NCBI GenBank assembly: GCA_951799405.1
Contig: OX637332.1
Location: 31,348,832-31,412,831, forward strand
Source: Agapetus fuscipes
Lineage: Eukaryota; Arthropoda; Insecta; Trichoptera; Glossosomatidae
DNA: 64,000 nt
Direction: 5' to 3'
How positions within the stretch are numbered: position 1 is the first letter of the stretch; the number at the start of each line of letters is the position of its first letter. The notes under the pieces are model-generated. The model did not search any database and was not told where the DNA came from. It was given only the letters and a program-made list of their open reading frames with translations. This document shows positions 49,106-60,720 of the stretch, in pieces. Both the position numbers and the translations under genes were made by a program.

Positions 49106-49796
49106 GAAACGAAAAATCACATTATTATTAAAGCATGAAAAAATTATTGAAATATTATGTACGCAAAAGTTTTTGGCGAAAAAGTAAACATTTCGTTGTC
49201 CTCGCTTTTCGTCGCATAAAATACAAGTAATATTAGTAATGACGGTCGTGCTGAGGTACACTATGTACGCAACAACGTACTACGCGCGGCGCTAGTACGT
49301 CATCAGGTATATAAATCTACGCAATACCACTTTATTCTCCCGGCAATATTTCACATTTCTGGGATTTATGTCGCGCTTGCGTTCAAGAAAAAAAACTTTC
49401 GTACTCTGTGGGCTTTAAAATGCCGCACTGAGGGAGTGGGTGCGTGAAGGAATACAATGTTATACTTGAAATTTAGCATAATGTATCGCTCGTGACGTAA
49501 GGAATGCAGAACATAGTGCGCGGACTCTCAAGAGCTGAGCGGATACATTCAGGTGTAATAAAAGAAGAAGACTTGTTGAATAGTAACGCGTTGGAAGAGC
49601 GTATTGTGCAGGCTTAGAACTCTCATGAGCAGAGCATCCAACCAAGCTTAAGGCGCCTTTATAACCTAAATCATCTTGATTTTTTTCATTACTGTAACTA
49701 TTTTGCTAGGACCATAAAGTGTAAGAAACAAAAACGGCAGATTTAGGGTATAAAAGCGCCTTGAGTATTTCTTGAAAATATTTTCCCATTACTATA
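49106..49796. other. No recognised feature
   Basis: GGTATATAAATCTACGCAAT (49305) is TATA-like, in a GC-richer block. There is no domain-bearing frame and no repeat partner in the window. Confidence 0.4.
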
Positions 49797-49937
49797 ATAT
49801 AAGTTGCAAACATTATCATTTAAGCGTCATATTAAATGCATTCTCACAAGCAGACGTGTATAAGTTCGTGCTTACACATGCCGAAGATGAGCTTACAACA
49901 GAAAAACCCAATATAAAATTAATACAATCCTTGCAAA
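49797..49937 (-). repeat. T-module 3' half
   Basis: TATAAGTTGCAAACATTATC to AATACAATCCTTGCAA. It is cut off exactly where LINE-B begins. Confidence 0.82.
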
Positions 49938-50483
49938 GAACAAGCGATTGACGATGGATCTGAGAATGGCGGTACACAATGGCATATTGTTACCGACTTT
50001 GTTGTATGGAAGTGAAGCATGGACAGTGAACGATAGCGAAATGAGTAAAGTATGTACGGTGGAAATGAAGCATTTGAGAAGCATGACAGGAAAAACTCTG
50101 AGGGATAGAGTTAGGAATGAATGGGTAAAAAAAGAATGTAATTTGAAAGAGGATGTGAAAGTTAAGGTACAAAAGAATGTGATGAGATGGTTTGGACATG
50201 TGGAAAGAATGAATGATGATAGACTGACAAAGTATGTATACAAAGAAAGTGTGAAAGGAAAAAGAGGGAAGGGACGACCGAGAAAAGTATGGAGTGATCA
50301 GATTGAGGAGATTGTGAAATAATGGGATATACAAAGTGAGCGTAAAAGAAGAAAATGCATGAAAAAGGTGATGGATATGAATGAATTGAAAGAGGTATGT
50401 AAGGATAGGAAAAAATGGAGGCAACTCTGCAGAGGCTCTGGCCACCCCTAGCGGAATGGCGACAGAGTTACAGTTACAGTTAC
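49938..50483 (+). pseudogene. LINE-B: RT C-terminal part and ACAGTT tail
   Basis: The frame encodes MTMDLRMAVHNGILLPTLLY, GSEAWTVNDSEMSKVCTVEM, RNVMRWFGHVERMNDDRL-type sequence and GKRGKGRPRKVWSDQIEEIV. A TAA (50320-50322) then interrupts it where the copy at 27845 reads KER. The rest (ERKRRKCMKKVMDMNELKEV, DRKKWRQLCRGSGHP) runs to about 50440. It is related to the RTE-like LINE (same GSEAWTV and RGRPRKVW landmarks) but has a different 3' end: AATGGCGACAGAG followed by TTACAG repeats to 50490. Confidence 0.9.
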
Positions 50484-50504
50484 AGTTACTTGCTTCTATT
50501 TCCG

Positions 50505-50607
50505 ACGGCCCCCTACCTGTATAAATACATAGGATCCACTCGCCGCATGCGTCCCCTTCGGGGAAAACGCAGCAAGAAGTTACACTATATGTGTAGCTTA
50601 AAAACGT
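50505..50607 (+). repeat. SINE-B 3' third
   Basis: CCCCCTACCTGTATAAATAC, CCACTCGCCGCATGCGTCCC, CTTCGGGGAAAACGCAGCAA, GTGTAGCTTAAAAACG and a T-run. Confidence 0.88.
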
Positions 50608-51107
50608 TTTTTTTTCGTCGGAATAATGAATCAGTTTTCAATCAACAAGGCCTGTGAAACAAACATTACTGAGATCTTATGTGTTATTTTGACGCATGAA
50701 CCATTTATCTCATTTCTCTAATTTCATTGTATACCTTATGCGTTCCGTGGCACATGCATTACGCTGGCAAAAATCTCACTTTTGCAATCTATATCTTTAA
50801 AATATATTGATCGATGGGTGCTTACTTTAAAAAATAGCTTGAAAGACTAAGATGAAGAAAAAACTACCCTTTATTTAAAAAAAAATACACAGTTGTACTC
50901 GTTGTTCACTTTATTTTTTTCTGAAATATTTTTGCCTCAAAAAGGCATCCTTAGTAGCAGTCGATAAAAATAATTTACAATTAATTAATATCTATTTAAT
51001 TATAATTTATCTATGATGTTTTGTAGTTTTTTCATTTTTTACTGTTTAATTGTTTAGAGTTTATTTGTTTTATATACATATTTGATTGTATTAATTGCTT
51101 GTAGGTA
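50608..51107. other. Mostly unassigned; decayed hairpin-family arm at 50885-50965
   Basis: ACTCGTTGTTCACTTTATTT, GAAATATTTTTGCCTCAAAA and AGGCATCCTTAGTAGCAG are a degraded minus-strand arm of the family at 13636. The rest shows no feature. Confidence 0.55.
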
Positions 51108-51372
51108 CTCCTTGACTGATAGGTTGGTATCCGGCTGACCACCCATACTGTAAAAAATGGTTCACTTTGCCAATGTCACCCCGGCTTCAGGGAAGGTCGG
51201 CAAGAGTTGCAGGGCTTATGTTCATTTGAGATTGGGTTTTTTATATTGTAGGTCCACATGCGGCATGTGTAAGCGCGAAATTATGCATGTCTGCTTGTGG
51301 GAATGCATTTAATATGAATCTCAAATGATACATATCTTTGCAGCTTAGATTTAGATTTTAGATTTTTAGATG
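51108..51372 (+). repeat. T-module, AGATTT-tailed, full length
   Basis: ACTCCTTGACTGATAGG start. It ends TTTGCAGCTTAGATTTAGAT with a further TTTTAGAT. Confidence 0.9.
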
Positions 51373-52106
51373 TTAATCATCTATAATACTTTAAAAAATT
51401 TGGTCTTTTTTAAGGCAAAAATAAACATGTTTTATAAAGTGAACTACAACTGTATTTTATTTTTAAATAAATACAATGAATTGTCTCTGTGTGAACCACC
51501 AAACCCTAACAAATATAAAAAAAGCTGCCCGTTAAAACAATGTAAAGATATATTTTTCGAGAAATTTACAGTTTCTAGAAAAATGTAGAAGTGCCCAGTA
51601 TTATGGAGGGTATAGAGTTTCGTATGTTATTAGTACAAATATTGTCCAGCGGCTAGCAGCGGCAATTATGAGCTTTGAAATGCATCCTCAGTGACCTCAG
51701 TTGGCCTCAGAATAAGTCCAGTGAGGGGATCAGGGCTTAATTGAATCTCGGCTAGTAAGTGATACGTTCGTCTGTACAGATTTATATTTACTCGTAGGTA
51801 AGGGATGCCACATATCTCTTTTGTTTGGTTTTAGTCGTAAGATACTCTTTTTTTTTTATTTTTTAATTTGATTTTTTTTCTCGACGAGCAAATATCATCG
51901 ACTAGGGTCCTTGGCAACCAATAACAAATTATAAGGTCGCCTTTATCCAAGTAACCCGGACGTGAGACATATTTTTTAAGTTTTGGAATTTTTGCTGGCT
52001 CAGAGTTATTTTGTTTTATGTTTTTCTTTACCAACTCGTATTTCAGATTGAGAGTAATTTTTAATTGCATCCAAGGAAATATTTTTTTGTGATTAAATAC
52101 TTAAGA
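51373..52106. other. No recognised feature
   Basis: Frames of 72-79 codons (51370-51588 plus; 52070-51831 minus) are K/N-rich without domains. Confidence 0.4.
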
Positions 52107-52341
52107 ATCTAATCTAAGATGCAAATCTATGTAACATTAAAGATTCACAAGCAGACACGTATAAGTTCGCGTTTAAACATGCCACATGTGGTCCTACAAT
52201 ATAAAAACCCGAATCTCAAATTAATATACACCCTGCAACTCCTGCCGACCTTCCCAGAAACAGGGGTGACGTTGACAAAGTGAACCATTTTCTACAGCAT
52301 AGGTGGTCAGCCGCATACCAACCTATAAGTCAAGGAACATC
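52107..52341 (-). repeat. T-module with short internal deletion
   Basis: Right edge GTTCCTTGACTTATAGG (complement of 52324-52340). It lacks about 20 bp around the ATGCATTTTC region. Confidence 0.88.
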
Positions 52342-52971
52342 AAAACAATTTTCACACTTTCAGTATTCAACTTCCTATTGTAGTATTTCTGAATCGATAT
52401 TTTTCTTGGATAAAACTGTTTGAAGCCGAAGAAAAAGCTTTCTTTCATTATAATATATTTTTGGTATCAAAATATGACATAGGAAAAGACACCAAAATAA
52501 AAATTCTTGTAGAAGGTCTACCGTTCAGGAAACAGCTGATGCTTTATGAACTTATTTTTTAAAAAAATAATTCATTTTAGAAAAAATATTGCTCAAAAGT
52601 ATGACATACAATACTTTCAAATTTGTTGTCCAATAGCTGCTTTTCAAATGTTCCTACAAGAAAGTAAACTTTTTACTGTCCTTTATTTAGAATGCTAAAA
52701 ATCAAAATAATCACTCAAATACACAAAAATCAATTCAAAACTTGGTTGGATCTCAAAATGAAAAGTTAGGATTAGGTGAACATTAAAAATCTTTATTTTA
52801 AATTATTTCTTTTTCATGTACCTACCCACATTTTATTGGCGGCTTAAATGCAAGTTCCAACTATTTATTATTTACATTTCTACGACAGTAACATATTTAC
52901 CATACTACACGTAAAAATATATTTATTTTTGCAGATTTACAAAGTCAATAAAAATACACCTACTAGTATGT
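52342..52971. other. No recognised feature
   Basis: A/T-rich, no frame of note. Confidence 0.5.
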
Positions 52972-53183
52972 AAATCTAAATCTAAGCTCCAAAGATGTAT
53001 ATAATTTAAGATTCATATTAAACGAGTTCTCACAAGCCGACATGTTATGTTCGCGCTAACACATGCCGCATGTGGACCTACAATAAAAACCCAATCTCAA
53101 ATGAACACAAGCCCTGCAACTCTTGCCGACCTTCCCTGAAACATTGGCAAAGTCAACCATTTTTACAGCGTGAGTGGTCAGCC
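52972..53183 (-). repeat. T-module with deletion of the GGGGTGAC block
   Basis: AATCTAAATCTAAGCTCCAA to GGTCAGCCATAAG. CCCTGAAACATTGGCAAAGT shows that the 8-bp GGGGTGAC is missing. Confidence 0.88.
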
Positions 53184-53674
53184 ATAAGTAAGTAAAATAA
53201 TCTAAAAATATATTTCATTTTATTTCCGACTTCATTTCCTGAATAAATGGAATTTTGTTTTTCAAAAAAACATACATATTTAAATTATCATCATAATTCT
53301 TATTCCCTATTTTTACATATTTTACTATTATTTTCAAATAAAATAAAAAAACCATAATGTAGTGTTTTTGCGTCGCCCTACGATGATACAACTAGAGATA
53401 TTGTTCCACCCATGGACCGGCACAAATTCCATGTGATCGTGTAGTCTCGTTACGTATTGATGGTCCACACGCTCGTGAGAACTTTGCCCTAGCACCCCCA
53501 TGCGCAGGGGTAGGCAGACTTTTCTGGGCGTTATTTATTTTAACAAATATTTGTATACTAATCAATAATCGAAAAATATTAGACGTAATATATCAAGCGT
53601 CAATAAAATACTGTGAACTTAAGTATAAAAATTGAAATTGAATTTTTGAGGTTCAGTCCTAAAACAAAGCAACG
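53184..53674. other. Unassigned; possible hAT end at about 53505
   Basis: CAGGGGTAGGCAGACTTTTC at 53505 resembles one hAT terminal repeat, but no inverted partner or duplication is visible. Confidence 0.35.
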
Positions 53675-53862
53675 CAACACTCAACGCAACACACACCACA
53701 GCACTGCGCAGCTAACGGCCCTGCAATCGCATAAGGACAGCTGCCACATCAACAACACCTCTGCGGCACTATGAGTGTCCTAGACATACAAGTGTCATAG
53801 ACCCCTAGAGTCTCTTGAATCTATGGAGTGTCCCGCACTGGTTTCCTTAAAAAATATTTAAA
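53675..53862 (+). repeat. Module C, longer solo form
   Basis: ACACACCACAGCACTGCGCA, GCTAACGGCC, a 25-bp insert, ACCTCTGCGGCACTATGAGT, AAGTGTCATAGACCCCTAGA, GTGTCCCGCACTGGTTTCCT and A-rich sequence. It has the same 5' part as 3955-4083. Confidence 0.8.
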
Positions 53863-55529
53863 TATATTGAAATAATCCGCTTTAATACAGATAATCGTTT
53901 GGAAATATAGAATTTGCTTTTTGTATTTCAACATGAATACTATTAATGCATTTGTTTGTTTATCCTAAATATATAGCACGAAACGATGCTTGTAAATTTA
54001 ATAAACGTAAAGTTTTTCTTCAAGAGTTAATTTACTATCTCGAGCGCTTTTGAAGTGTTATCACACCATCATCAAGAAGACCATTTTAATATGTGTACAA
54101 TAATGACAATTATGTAGCAAAATATTTTTTCAGGAAAAAGTATTTCTAGTAGTCATCAGTTTTTGTGCCAGACCGTAGTTATATTTAATCATCATTCGTA
54201 TTTTTATTTTTTAACAAGCAAACTTGGAAGTTGTTTCTTATGAAAGAAATAATTAACACAAGTAAGACTTTCAGGGAACCTAACGAGCTCAAATAAAACT
54301 TTCCTACGCGTCTTGCAAAGGAATGCAGCGAGGTTTTTGTTTTTGGTTTTCTTTATTGTGGCATTTTATTTTGAAAGGTCACTCAGCCCCATTGTTGTAA
54401 ACATTCTTATGCGCTAAACTAACAAAAATCAAAACTTAGCTGTAATCAAGAACTTTTTGACGCATTGTTCTCGAAGAAGCAAATGGAACCTACCTGCTTT
54501 CACGAATGAGGAGATCAGTTTTACGCTAACCATTTAACTTGAAGAGAAGGTTTTTATGCTCCATTTCTAAATCTGTTTTTATACAAGTTAAGTCAACCTT
54601 ACTTGTAGAATAATTTGGTTTAAAAAAATGAAACTTAAAACCAGCTGTAGCACTTTTTTTATAGTCTGATCAAAACCAAACAGGAAATTACAATGAATCA
54701 AAAACGTTTGTAAAATTAAAATCCCTACGGTGTTAATCACACACAGCTAATCCATGGCTTAGCCGCAAGAATTTTCCGTACAAAAAACGATGATCCATGG
54801 ATAGGCTACGGATCAAACGTGTTGTGAATAACCTTGTTAGAATAGTTTTCAGATCTTTGAATTTATGCTTAATGATTAATGCTTTCGAATGTTCAAAGTG
54901 ATAAAGTTTAAAAGCCCGGAAAAGGACTAAGAGAAAAATGCTGGAAAGGGACTTGCAAGCTTGTCTTCGTCTACTTCAATGGCGCTGCAGACCAATTGGA
55001 GCCCTGACATCTTTTTACGTATACGGCGAAGTACTATCCTCTCAAATACCTCAAGTCATTCGGCTGATTGAACTGACTTTATGTATTAATACTTAATTTT
55101 TTTTATTGACCAATTGGTGACGAGAGGTCCTCGAAGATGCCAAGACCCAACCCGGGTTGTAACGCCAATGCTGATGATGAAATAAATCAGGGACTAGGGT
55201 AAAAAATATGGCTTATGTGGTGAGTTTTTTTTTTAAATAATATAAATGAGTCAGAATAAAAGGTTATCATCCCCTTTAGTTGAGTAGACACGATGCGTTG
55301 GAGCGGTGACGCGTATTGGGTTATTACCCCATATTATTGTTATTGTTATTATTATTAGCCTGTGAACGTAAAACACGGCATCCTCCGCGTGGACGTCCCA
55401 TCCCTACACTGCAGTTACATCAGAAATATTAGTTTGGAAAAAACTCAACATAAATTAATTTCAAGTAAGCGCGATTCTATATTTAGCTCTTCAAGTGTGA
55501 TTTTGTTTTTGCATTAAAATGTACTCGTC
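53863..55529. other. Unassigned 1.7 kb
   Basis: No frame or repeat end that I can defend. A GA-TGATGGTGTG...CACTTCAAAAGCGC stem on the minus strand (54035-54080) resembles the hairpin tips of the foldback family in shape but not sequence. (ATT/GTT)n lies at 55333-55361. Confidence 0.4.
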
Positions 55530-55733
55530 ATACTTGGTTTGCGGCTAATGCTGCGACCCAAGTTGTAGAAAATGGTTCCCATTGCCAATGTCACCCCTGT
55601 TTCAGATAAGGTCGGCAAGAGTTGCAGAGTGTATGTTCATTTGAGATTCGGGTTTTTATGTTGTAGATTCACATGCGGCATGTGCAAGCGCGATCTTATA
55701 CGTATCTACTTGTGAAAATGCATATGATGTTTT
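55530..55733 (+). repeat. T-module interrupted at its 3' end
   Basis: CTTGGTTTGCGGCTAATGCT to TGTGAAAATGCATATGATG. The last ~35 bp are replaced by the start of the next copy. Confidence 0.85.
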
Positions 55734-56047
55734 TTTGTATAGATTTCTTTTTAAAGTTTTGTTCTTTTTTATCCTTAAATGTTATTTATTATTCGTATTC
55801 CTTGACTTATAGGTTGGTATGAGGTTAACCACCCATACTGTAAAAAATGTTTCACTTTGCCAATGTCACCCCTGTGTCAGGGAAGGTCGGCAAAAGTTGT
55901 AGGGCTTATGTTCATTTGAGGTTTGGATTTTATTTGTAAGTACACATTCAGCATGTGTAAGCGCGAACTACACGTGTTTGTTTGTGGGCATGCATTTGAG
56001 AACGTTAAATTAATATTATATCCTTGCAACTTAGATTATAGATAGAT
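55734..56047 (+). repeat. RTE-like LINE 3' UTR plus T-module
   Basis: TTTTTTGTATAGATTTCTTT, the UTR also seen at 5885 and 40490, then GTATTCCTTGACTTATAGG and a full module ending GCAACTTAGATTATAGATAG. It is tandem to the preceding copy on the same strand. Confidence 0.9.
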
Positions 56048-56372
56048 ATTGAAACAACTGGAAATGAAGTGAATCGAACGACCCACCTAAAGGTTTATTG
56101 GGAAACGATAAAAAAATCAAATTGGTCAAAAATTGACGAAGCACCTTCACTAAGTAAAATTTGTGATCAATCTAACTCGTTCCTCCCAATTGACTAAACC
56201 AAGAGGATATATAAAAATGATTTTACTTCTTCTAAAACAATCAATGCTGTTAAACATAAAAAAATAGGCAGCCGCTTGTGGACTAAACTTTGAAATTTAG
56301 GAACATTTGAATTAGTCAAGAATGCTTAAATTTCTGAGTAAAGCCAGGATCATTTTTCCATATCTGTTATAT
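56048..56372. other. No recognised feature
   Basis: AT-rich spacer with no coding or repeat signal. Confidence 0.5.
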
Positions 56373-56705
56373 GACCGGCCCTTAGCTCAGTGGTAACACT
56401 GCGGACTCTGAATGGGAAGGTTGTGGTTCGAATCCCGGCGGAGCATAAAAAATATACCATTTATTTTTTCAAATTTGCTCTTCGCTGGGTTGAAAAATTC
56501 ATAAACCTTTACCAATGACCGGTCACCAAAGGTCCATCCAGCCTTACAGCAACTGGGTCTTGCTTGAGTATTGGCGCTTTGTAGCGACGACCAAGGTCGT
56601 ACACCTCTGCGGCACTATAACAAGTGTCATAGACTCTAAGAGTCTCTAGAATCTAGGGAGTCTTCCGCACAGGATTTCTTAAAAAGAAATAAAAATAAAA
56701 AGAAT
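56373..56705 (+). repeat. SINE-A joined to Module C, second copy
   Basis: GACCGGCCCTTAGCTCAGTG, GGTTCGAATCCCGGCGGAGC, body to GACGACCAAGGTCGTA, then CACCTCTGCGGCACTATAAC, AAGTGTCATAGACTCTAAGA and GTCTTCCGCACAGGATTTCT plus an A-rich tail. It has the same junction as 28045-28374 in a different flank, so the chimaera itself was copied. Confidence 0.9.
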
Positions 56706-57002
56706 GTCTTGCATTAGTTTTTCAAATATTTTTGACATTTTTAAACTATGCTATAGATTTAGTAAAAGTTTTAACAAGGCGCATACGGCATTGCAGGGAT
56801 TGCGCGGCACTTGTCTTTAAGGGCTTTAGATGCGTTGCTTATTGAGCGAGGCCCTGGAATCGTCACTTCTATCATATTATTCCTACTAAACACGTAGAGA
56901 TTTGTGTGTCCGTTTCAACTAAATCATTCATTCATTGCCCTAAATAATGTTTATAAATTTGTGAATTTTAATGTATCTTGCGTGATAAAATCAGATTTAA
57001 TT
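56706..57002. other. No recognised feature
   Basis: Spacer; no gene seen. Confidence 0.5.
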
Positions 57003-57150
57003 AGCTGATTCGTTGATATGCGGCTGACCCCCCATGCTTTAATGCCCATGCAGGGAAGGACGGCAAGAGTTGCAGGGTGTATGTCCACTTGAGATTTGAG
57101 TTTTTATGTTGATAAAATATCTTTGCAACTTAGATTATATTAGATTCTTT
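57003..57150 (+). repeat. T-module with two internal deletions
   Basis: CGTTGATATGCGGCTGACCC, a jump to ATGCAGGGAAGGACGGCAAG, then TTTTTATGTTGATAAAATAT and CTTTGCAACTTAGATTATAT. Confidence 0.82.
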
Positions 57151-57154
57151 AAGT

Positions 57155-57242
57155 AATAGGTTGGTATGACGCTGACCCCTCATCCTGCAAAAACCTGGTT
57201 CACTTTAACCACTTACACCCCGGTTATCAGGGCTACTTTTAG
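57155..57242 (+). repeat. T-module 5' part only
   Basis: TAAGTAATAGGTTGGTATGA to CCCGGTTATCAGGGC. It ends abruptly. Confidence 0.75.
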
Positions 57243-57289
57243 GGAGAACAATAATATGTCATGTAAAGCAAAGATACATTTTTTATAAA

Positions 57290-57540
57290 TTTATAATCTA
57301 AGTCGCAAATATATATTGACATTTAAGGATTGTACTCAATGCAAGCCCAAAGGCAGACACGGATAAGTTCGCGCATACACATGCTGCATGTGCGCTTCAT
57401 AAAAAAACAAAACTTACATGAACAAACACCTTGCAACTCCTGCCGCCCTTCTCTGCAACCAGGGAGGCATTGGTAAAAGTGATCTAAAATTTAACAGTAT
57501 GGAGGGTCAGACTCATACCATCCTACTAGTCAAGGAACTC
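57290..57540 (-). repeat. T-module, diverged
   Basis: TTATAATCTAAGTCGCAAAT to ACTAGTCAAGGAAC. It is heavily substituted. Confidence 0.82.
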
Positions 57541-57616
57541 AAGGAAAAAGATAATAGGAAAAAAAAAACGTTTTTAAGTGAAATCTATCTGTTGAACGAT
57601 TCATTACAAGTATTCA

Positions 57617-57874
57617 AGTCTAATCTTATCTAATCTAATCTAAGTTGGAAAATATATGTAAACTTAAAGGTTCACATTATATGCACTTTTACAAACAGAA
57701 ATGCACAAGTTCGCGCTTTTAAACATGCCGCATGTGGTCCTACAATATAAAAACTCGAATCTCACATGGACATAACCCTGCAACTCTTGCAGACCTTCCC
57801 TGAAAACAGGGAAAAGTGAACCATTTTTTACAGCATGGGTGGTCAGCCGCATACCAACCTATAAGTCAAGGAAA
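57617..57874 (-). repeat. T-module, full length
   Basis: TCTTATCTAATCTAATCTAA to CCTATAAGTCAAGGAAAG. Confidence 0.9.
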
Positions 57875-58139
57875 GTGGTCCGCGTCATTCTAATTACAGT
57901 GAAAACTTAGTGGTCGAGAGAGCGCCGACTCATTTAGATTAATTTCAATTACTTTACTAACAATGCTCCGAGCTGAAGCGCTCTATACTCCTCTGCATGG
58001 AGTGAAAAACTCTTCGCTTACACTCAGTCATGTAGTCTTACCAGAATACTTATAGAAACTGAAAAAGCACATCTTGCGGGCGTTTTAATTCCCATGCATT
58101 GTTTGGTTGAATGGAAACCTGTGGTCTTAAACTGGTGTT

Positions 58140-58300
58140 CTAATCTAATATAATTTGCAAATATATGTAACATTAATGATTCACATTATATGCATTTTCA
58201 CAAACAAACACGTATTAGTTCGCGCTTAAACATGCCGCATATGGACCTACAACACAAAACTCTTAAATTAACATACGCCCTGCGACTCTTGCCAAACTTC
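58140..58300 (-). repeat. T-module, 3' two-thirds
   Basis: CTAATCTAATATAATTTGCA to CCCTGCGACTCTTGCCAAAC. It is followed at 58312-58370 by a SINE-A fragment (GAATTGACGCCTTTTTAGCG). Confidence 0.82.
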
Positions 58301-58374
58301 TCCAAAGTTCCTGTCTGAATTGACGCCTTTTTAGCGGGACTAAGCTTGCAGGCAGAAGGCTACAAGGGCTTTGC

Positions 58375-58553
58375 AAGCTCGCGCTTGCACATGCTGCATG
58401 TGGACCTACATTATAAAAACCCGAATCTCAAATGAACATACACCCTGCAACTCCTGCCGATCTTCCCTGAAACAGGGGTGACTTTGGCAAAGTGAACCAT
58501 TTTCTACAGCATGGGTGGTCAGCCGCATACCAACCTATAAGCCAAGGAACACT
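58375..58553 (-). repeat. T-module, 5' two-thirds
   Basis: AGCTCGCGCTTGCACATGCT to CAACCTATAAGCCAAGGAAC. Together with 58140-58300 it could be one module split by the SINE-A fragment. Confidence 0.85.
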
Positions 58554-59077
58554 CCATAGATGGAAAGTCACAGTACACCTTATTTTTCGTAAGGAAGGTC
58601 GTAAGGAATTTAGCAGAATAGCGCTTCTGGTCGAACAAAGCTGGAGAGCCACTGGTTTTAAATTTTAAGTTTTATACTTGGAGTATGGGTGACCTGAATC
58701 CTGGATCCCGCCAGCGCCATTGAATCCCATTTCGGGATATATCCCGCTCAGATGGGCGCCACACAAAGACCTGTGCTAATTGTCACCTACAGAGGTCTCA
58801 GCCAAAACTAATTGGAACGATTTCTACTTTTTTTCAAATGAAAAGCAATTGTACTTTTTTTTAAGAGTCTCGGTGAAAGCACAATAGCAATTGGGATTTT
58901 TTATGGTTTATACATAAGTATTGCTATGTCAATTGATGATCAAATTCAGACATTCATTTTTAAAATTATAACTAAGATAAAATTTTATATCAGCGGTGAA
59001 GAAAAAAATAAAGTAGCATAAACAGCTATACAAAAGGAAGTAATTTGCTTCAGTCAAGTATATTTCAATAATAATCA
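58554..59077. other. No recognised feature
   Basis: Contains frames of about 70 codons that overlap the neighbouring T-modules only. Confidence 0.4.
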
Positions 59078-59240
59078 ATAATCTAAGTTGCAAAGATTTA
59101 TTAAATTTAAGATTTTTGTATATAAAACGTATTCCCACAAGCAGACACGTATAAGTGCATGTGGACTTACAATATAAAACCCTATCTCAAATGAACATAA
59201 CCCCTCAACTCTTGCCGAACTTCCCTGAAACAGGAAAGTT
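59078..59240 (-). repeat. T-module, 5'-truncated and internally deleted
   Basis: AATAATCTAAGTTGCAAAGA to ACTTCCCTGAAACAGGAAAG. It lacks the TTCGCGCTTACAC region. Confidence 0.82.
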
Positions 59241-59924
59241 CTTAAACATGCTTTCTTGGGAATTTTTTTTTATTGTTATTTTTGAGAAAGATAAACACTT
59301 TTTCATGATATAAATTTCTAAAGATTTGCATAAAACAAAAACGATTTCGAAAACTACTTATATTTTTTTGATTTTATATACTTAATCAAAAAAGAAAAGA
59401 ATCTCGATGTATGTTATATTATAAGACCTAGAAGTGAAAAACAGATTTATTAATAATACAAGAAAAAGAAAACAAAATACTTCATAAAAAGGCGAACAGC
59501 GTAGACAGTAACTCTCTCGTAGGAAGAAATGTGTTTACTCCATCGAGTAGTGTTCCGCAGGGAAGTCGTCGTTCAGCTGTACGTATATTCCCGAAGTACA
59601 CAAATGCCACCTGTGCCTTGGACCACAAATTGTGATGCTAGACCTCGCCCGGCGTAGGAACCATAAAACGAATAAATTCCGAGACCCCGACCTCAAGGAG
59701 GACCGAAAAAAAGTACTAACACTTCACAAAAAGGGGTATTATCTGAGTACTTATTGAAACATAGCAGTGTAGCTACGTGTGCGGATATTTACTGCATGCG
59801 ATCTTTTTTTTCTACTTTAATCTTGGAGAATATTGAACCTGGGGGTTTTTTTTTTTAAATCCACTCTTTTTTGGTTTTATTGCTGAACAGTGTTGAATTT
59901 TTTTCCGAAAATAAACCTACATCT
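59241..59924. other. No recognised feature
   Basis: Unassigned. Some moderately GC-rich sequence at 59500-59700 has no open frame. Confidence 0.4.
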
Positions 59925-60046
59925 TCTTCCTCAGTCTTTCTCCGTAGGCCTCCACCAATCTTCTCCATTCCTGTCTATCGGCTGCTGTGTTCAGCTATTC
60001 TCTGTCTGCAGTTTTCTTGATATCGTCCAGCCACCTCGAATGAGGA
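59925..60046 (-). pseudogene. Third LINE type: RT C-terminal remnant
   Basis: The minus strand encodes HSRWLDDIKKTADRE, a stop, then LNTAADRQEWRRLVEAYGER. This is the 'RW-x-D-D-I-x-x-x-A...A-x-DR-x-x-W-x-x-L-x-EAY' end common to many insect LINE polymerases. It differs from the WRLICNVG end of the main family and directly abuts a plus-strand LINE fragment. Confidence 0.75.
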
Positions 60047-60059
60047 AAAACTGTAGAAG

Positions 60060-60622
60060 AAAATATACGTTGCAAGAATAGATGGTTGTCGTGGTAGAGG
60101 AAGACCGAGAAAAGTATGGATGGACCAAATATCCAAAATTGCGAATGAATGGAATATCCAGAGTCACAGTAAAAGAAGAGCCTGTATGAAAAAAATTATG
60201 ACTCTGGAGGAAATGAAAGAAGTATATTGTAAGGACAGAGAGAAATGGCGGTTGATGTGTAATGTTGGCGGCTAGGGTTTGTTAAATTGGAATTTATTTT
60301 CTGTTTTACTTTGAGGTCCATCGATATTATTATTTATTGATTTAAAAAATGTAATTTGTCGTGTATGTTCCTTGACATATAGATTGGTATGCGGCTGACC
60401 ACCCATGCTGGAAAAATGGTTCACTTTGCCAATGTCACCCCTGTCTCAGGGAAGGACGGCAAGAGTGGCAGAGTGTAAGCCCATTTGAGATTTGGTTTTT
60501 ATGTTGTAGGTTCACATGCTGCATGTGCAAGCGCGAACTTCTACGTGTCTGGTTGTGAAAATGCATGTAATTTGAATCTCCAATGTACCATATCTTTGCA
60601 ACTTAGATTAGATTAGATTAGA
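60060..60622 (+). mobile_element. RTE-like LINE 3' end (~65 codons, UTR and T-module)
   Basis: AATATACGTTGCAAGAATAG encodes KKIYVARIDGCRGRGRPRKV, WMDQISKIANEWNIQSHSKR and the KKIMTLEEMKEVYCKDREKW end. There is one extra codon near the C-terminus. The stop, UTR and T-module (from 60368) end TTTGCAACTTAGATTAGATT. Confidence 0.92.
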
Positions 60623-60696
60623 CACCCCAGTTAGGGTCTACCCGCTCTCTGCTTGTACATTCTGGGCCGCTTAATGACTTAAGCATTAAGAAAATC

Positions 60697-60720
60697 TCTT
60701 TTTTTTTTTTTTTTTTTATT
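60697..60720. repeat. Poly-T tract
   Basis: A run of about 22 T. The short palindromic TATCTATAATCTATAGATAG follows near 60752. Confidence 0.85.

Noticed and set aside
53505..53535. hAT element end (CAGGGGTAGGCAGACTTTT)
   Set aside because: No inverted partner and no 8-bp duplication could be located, so no element is called.
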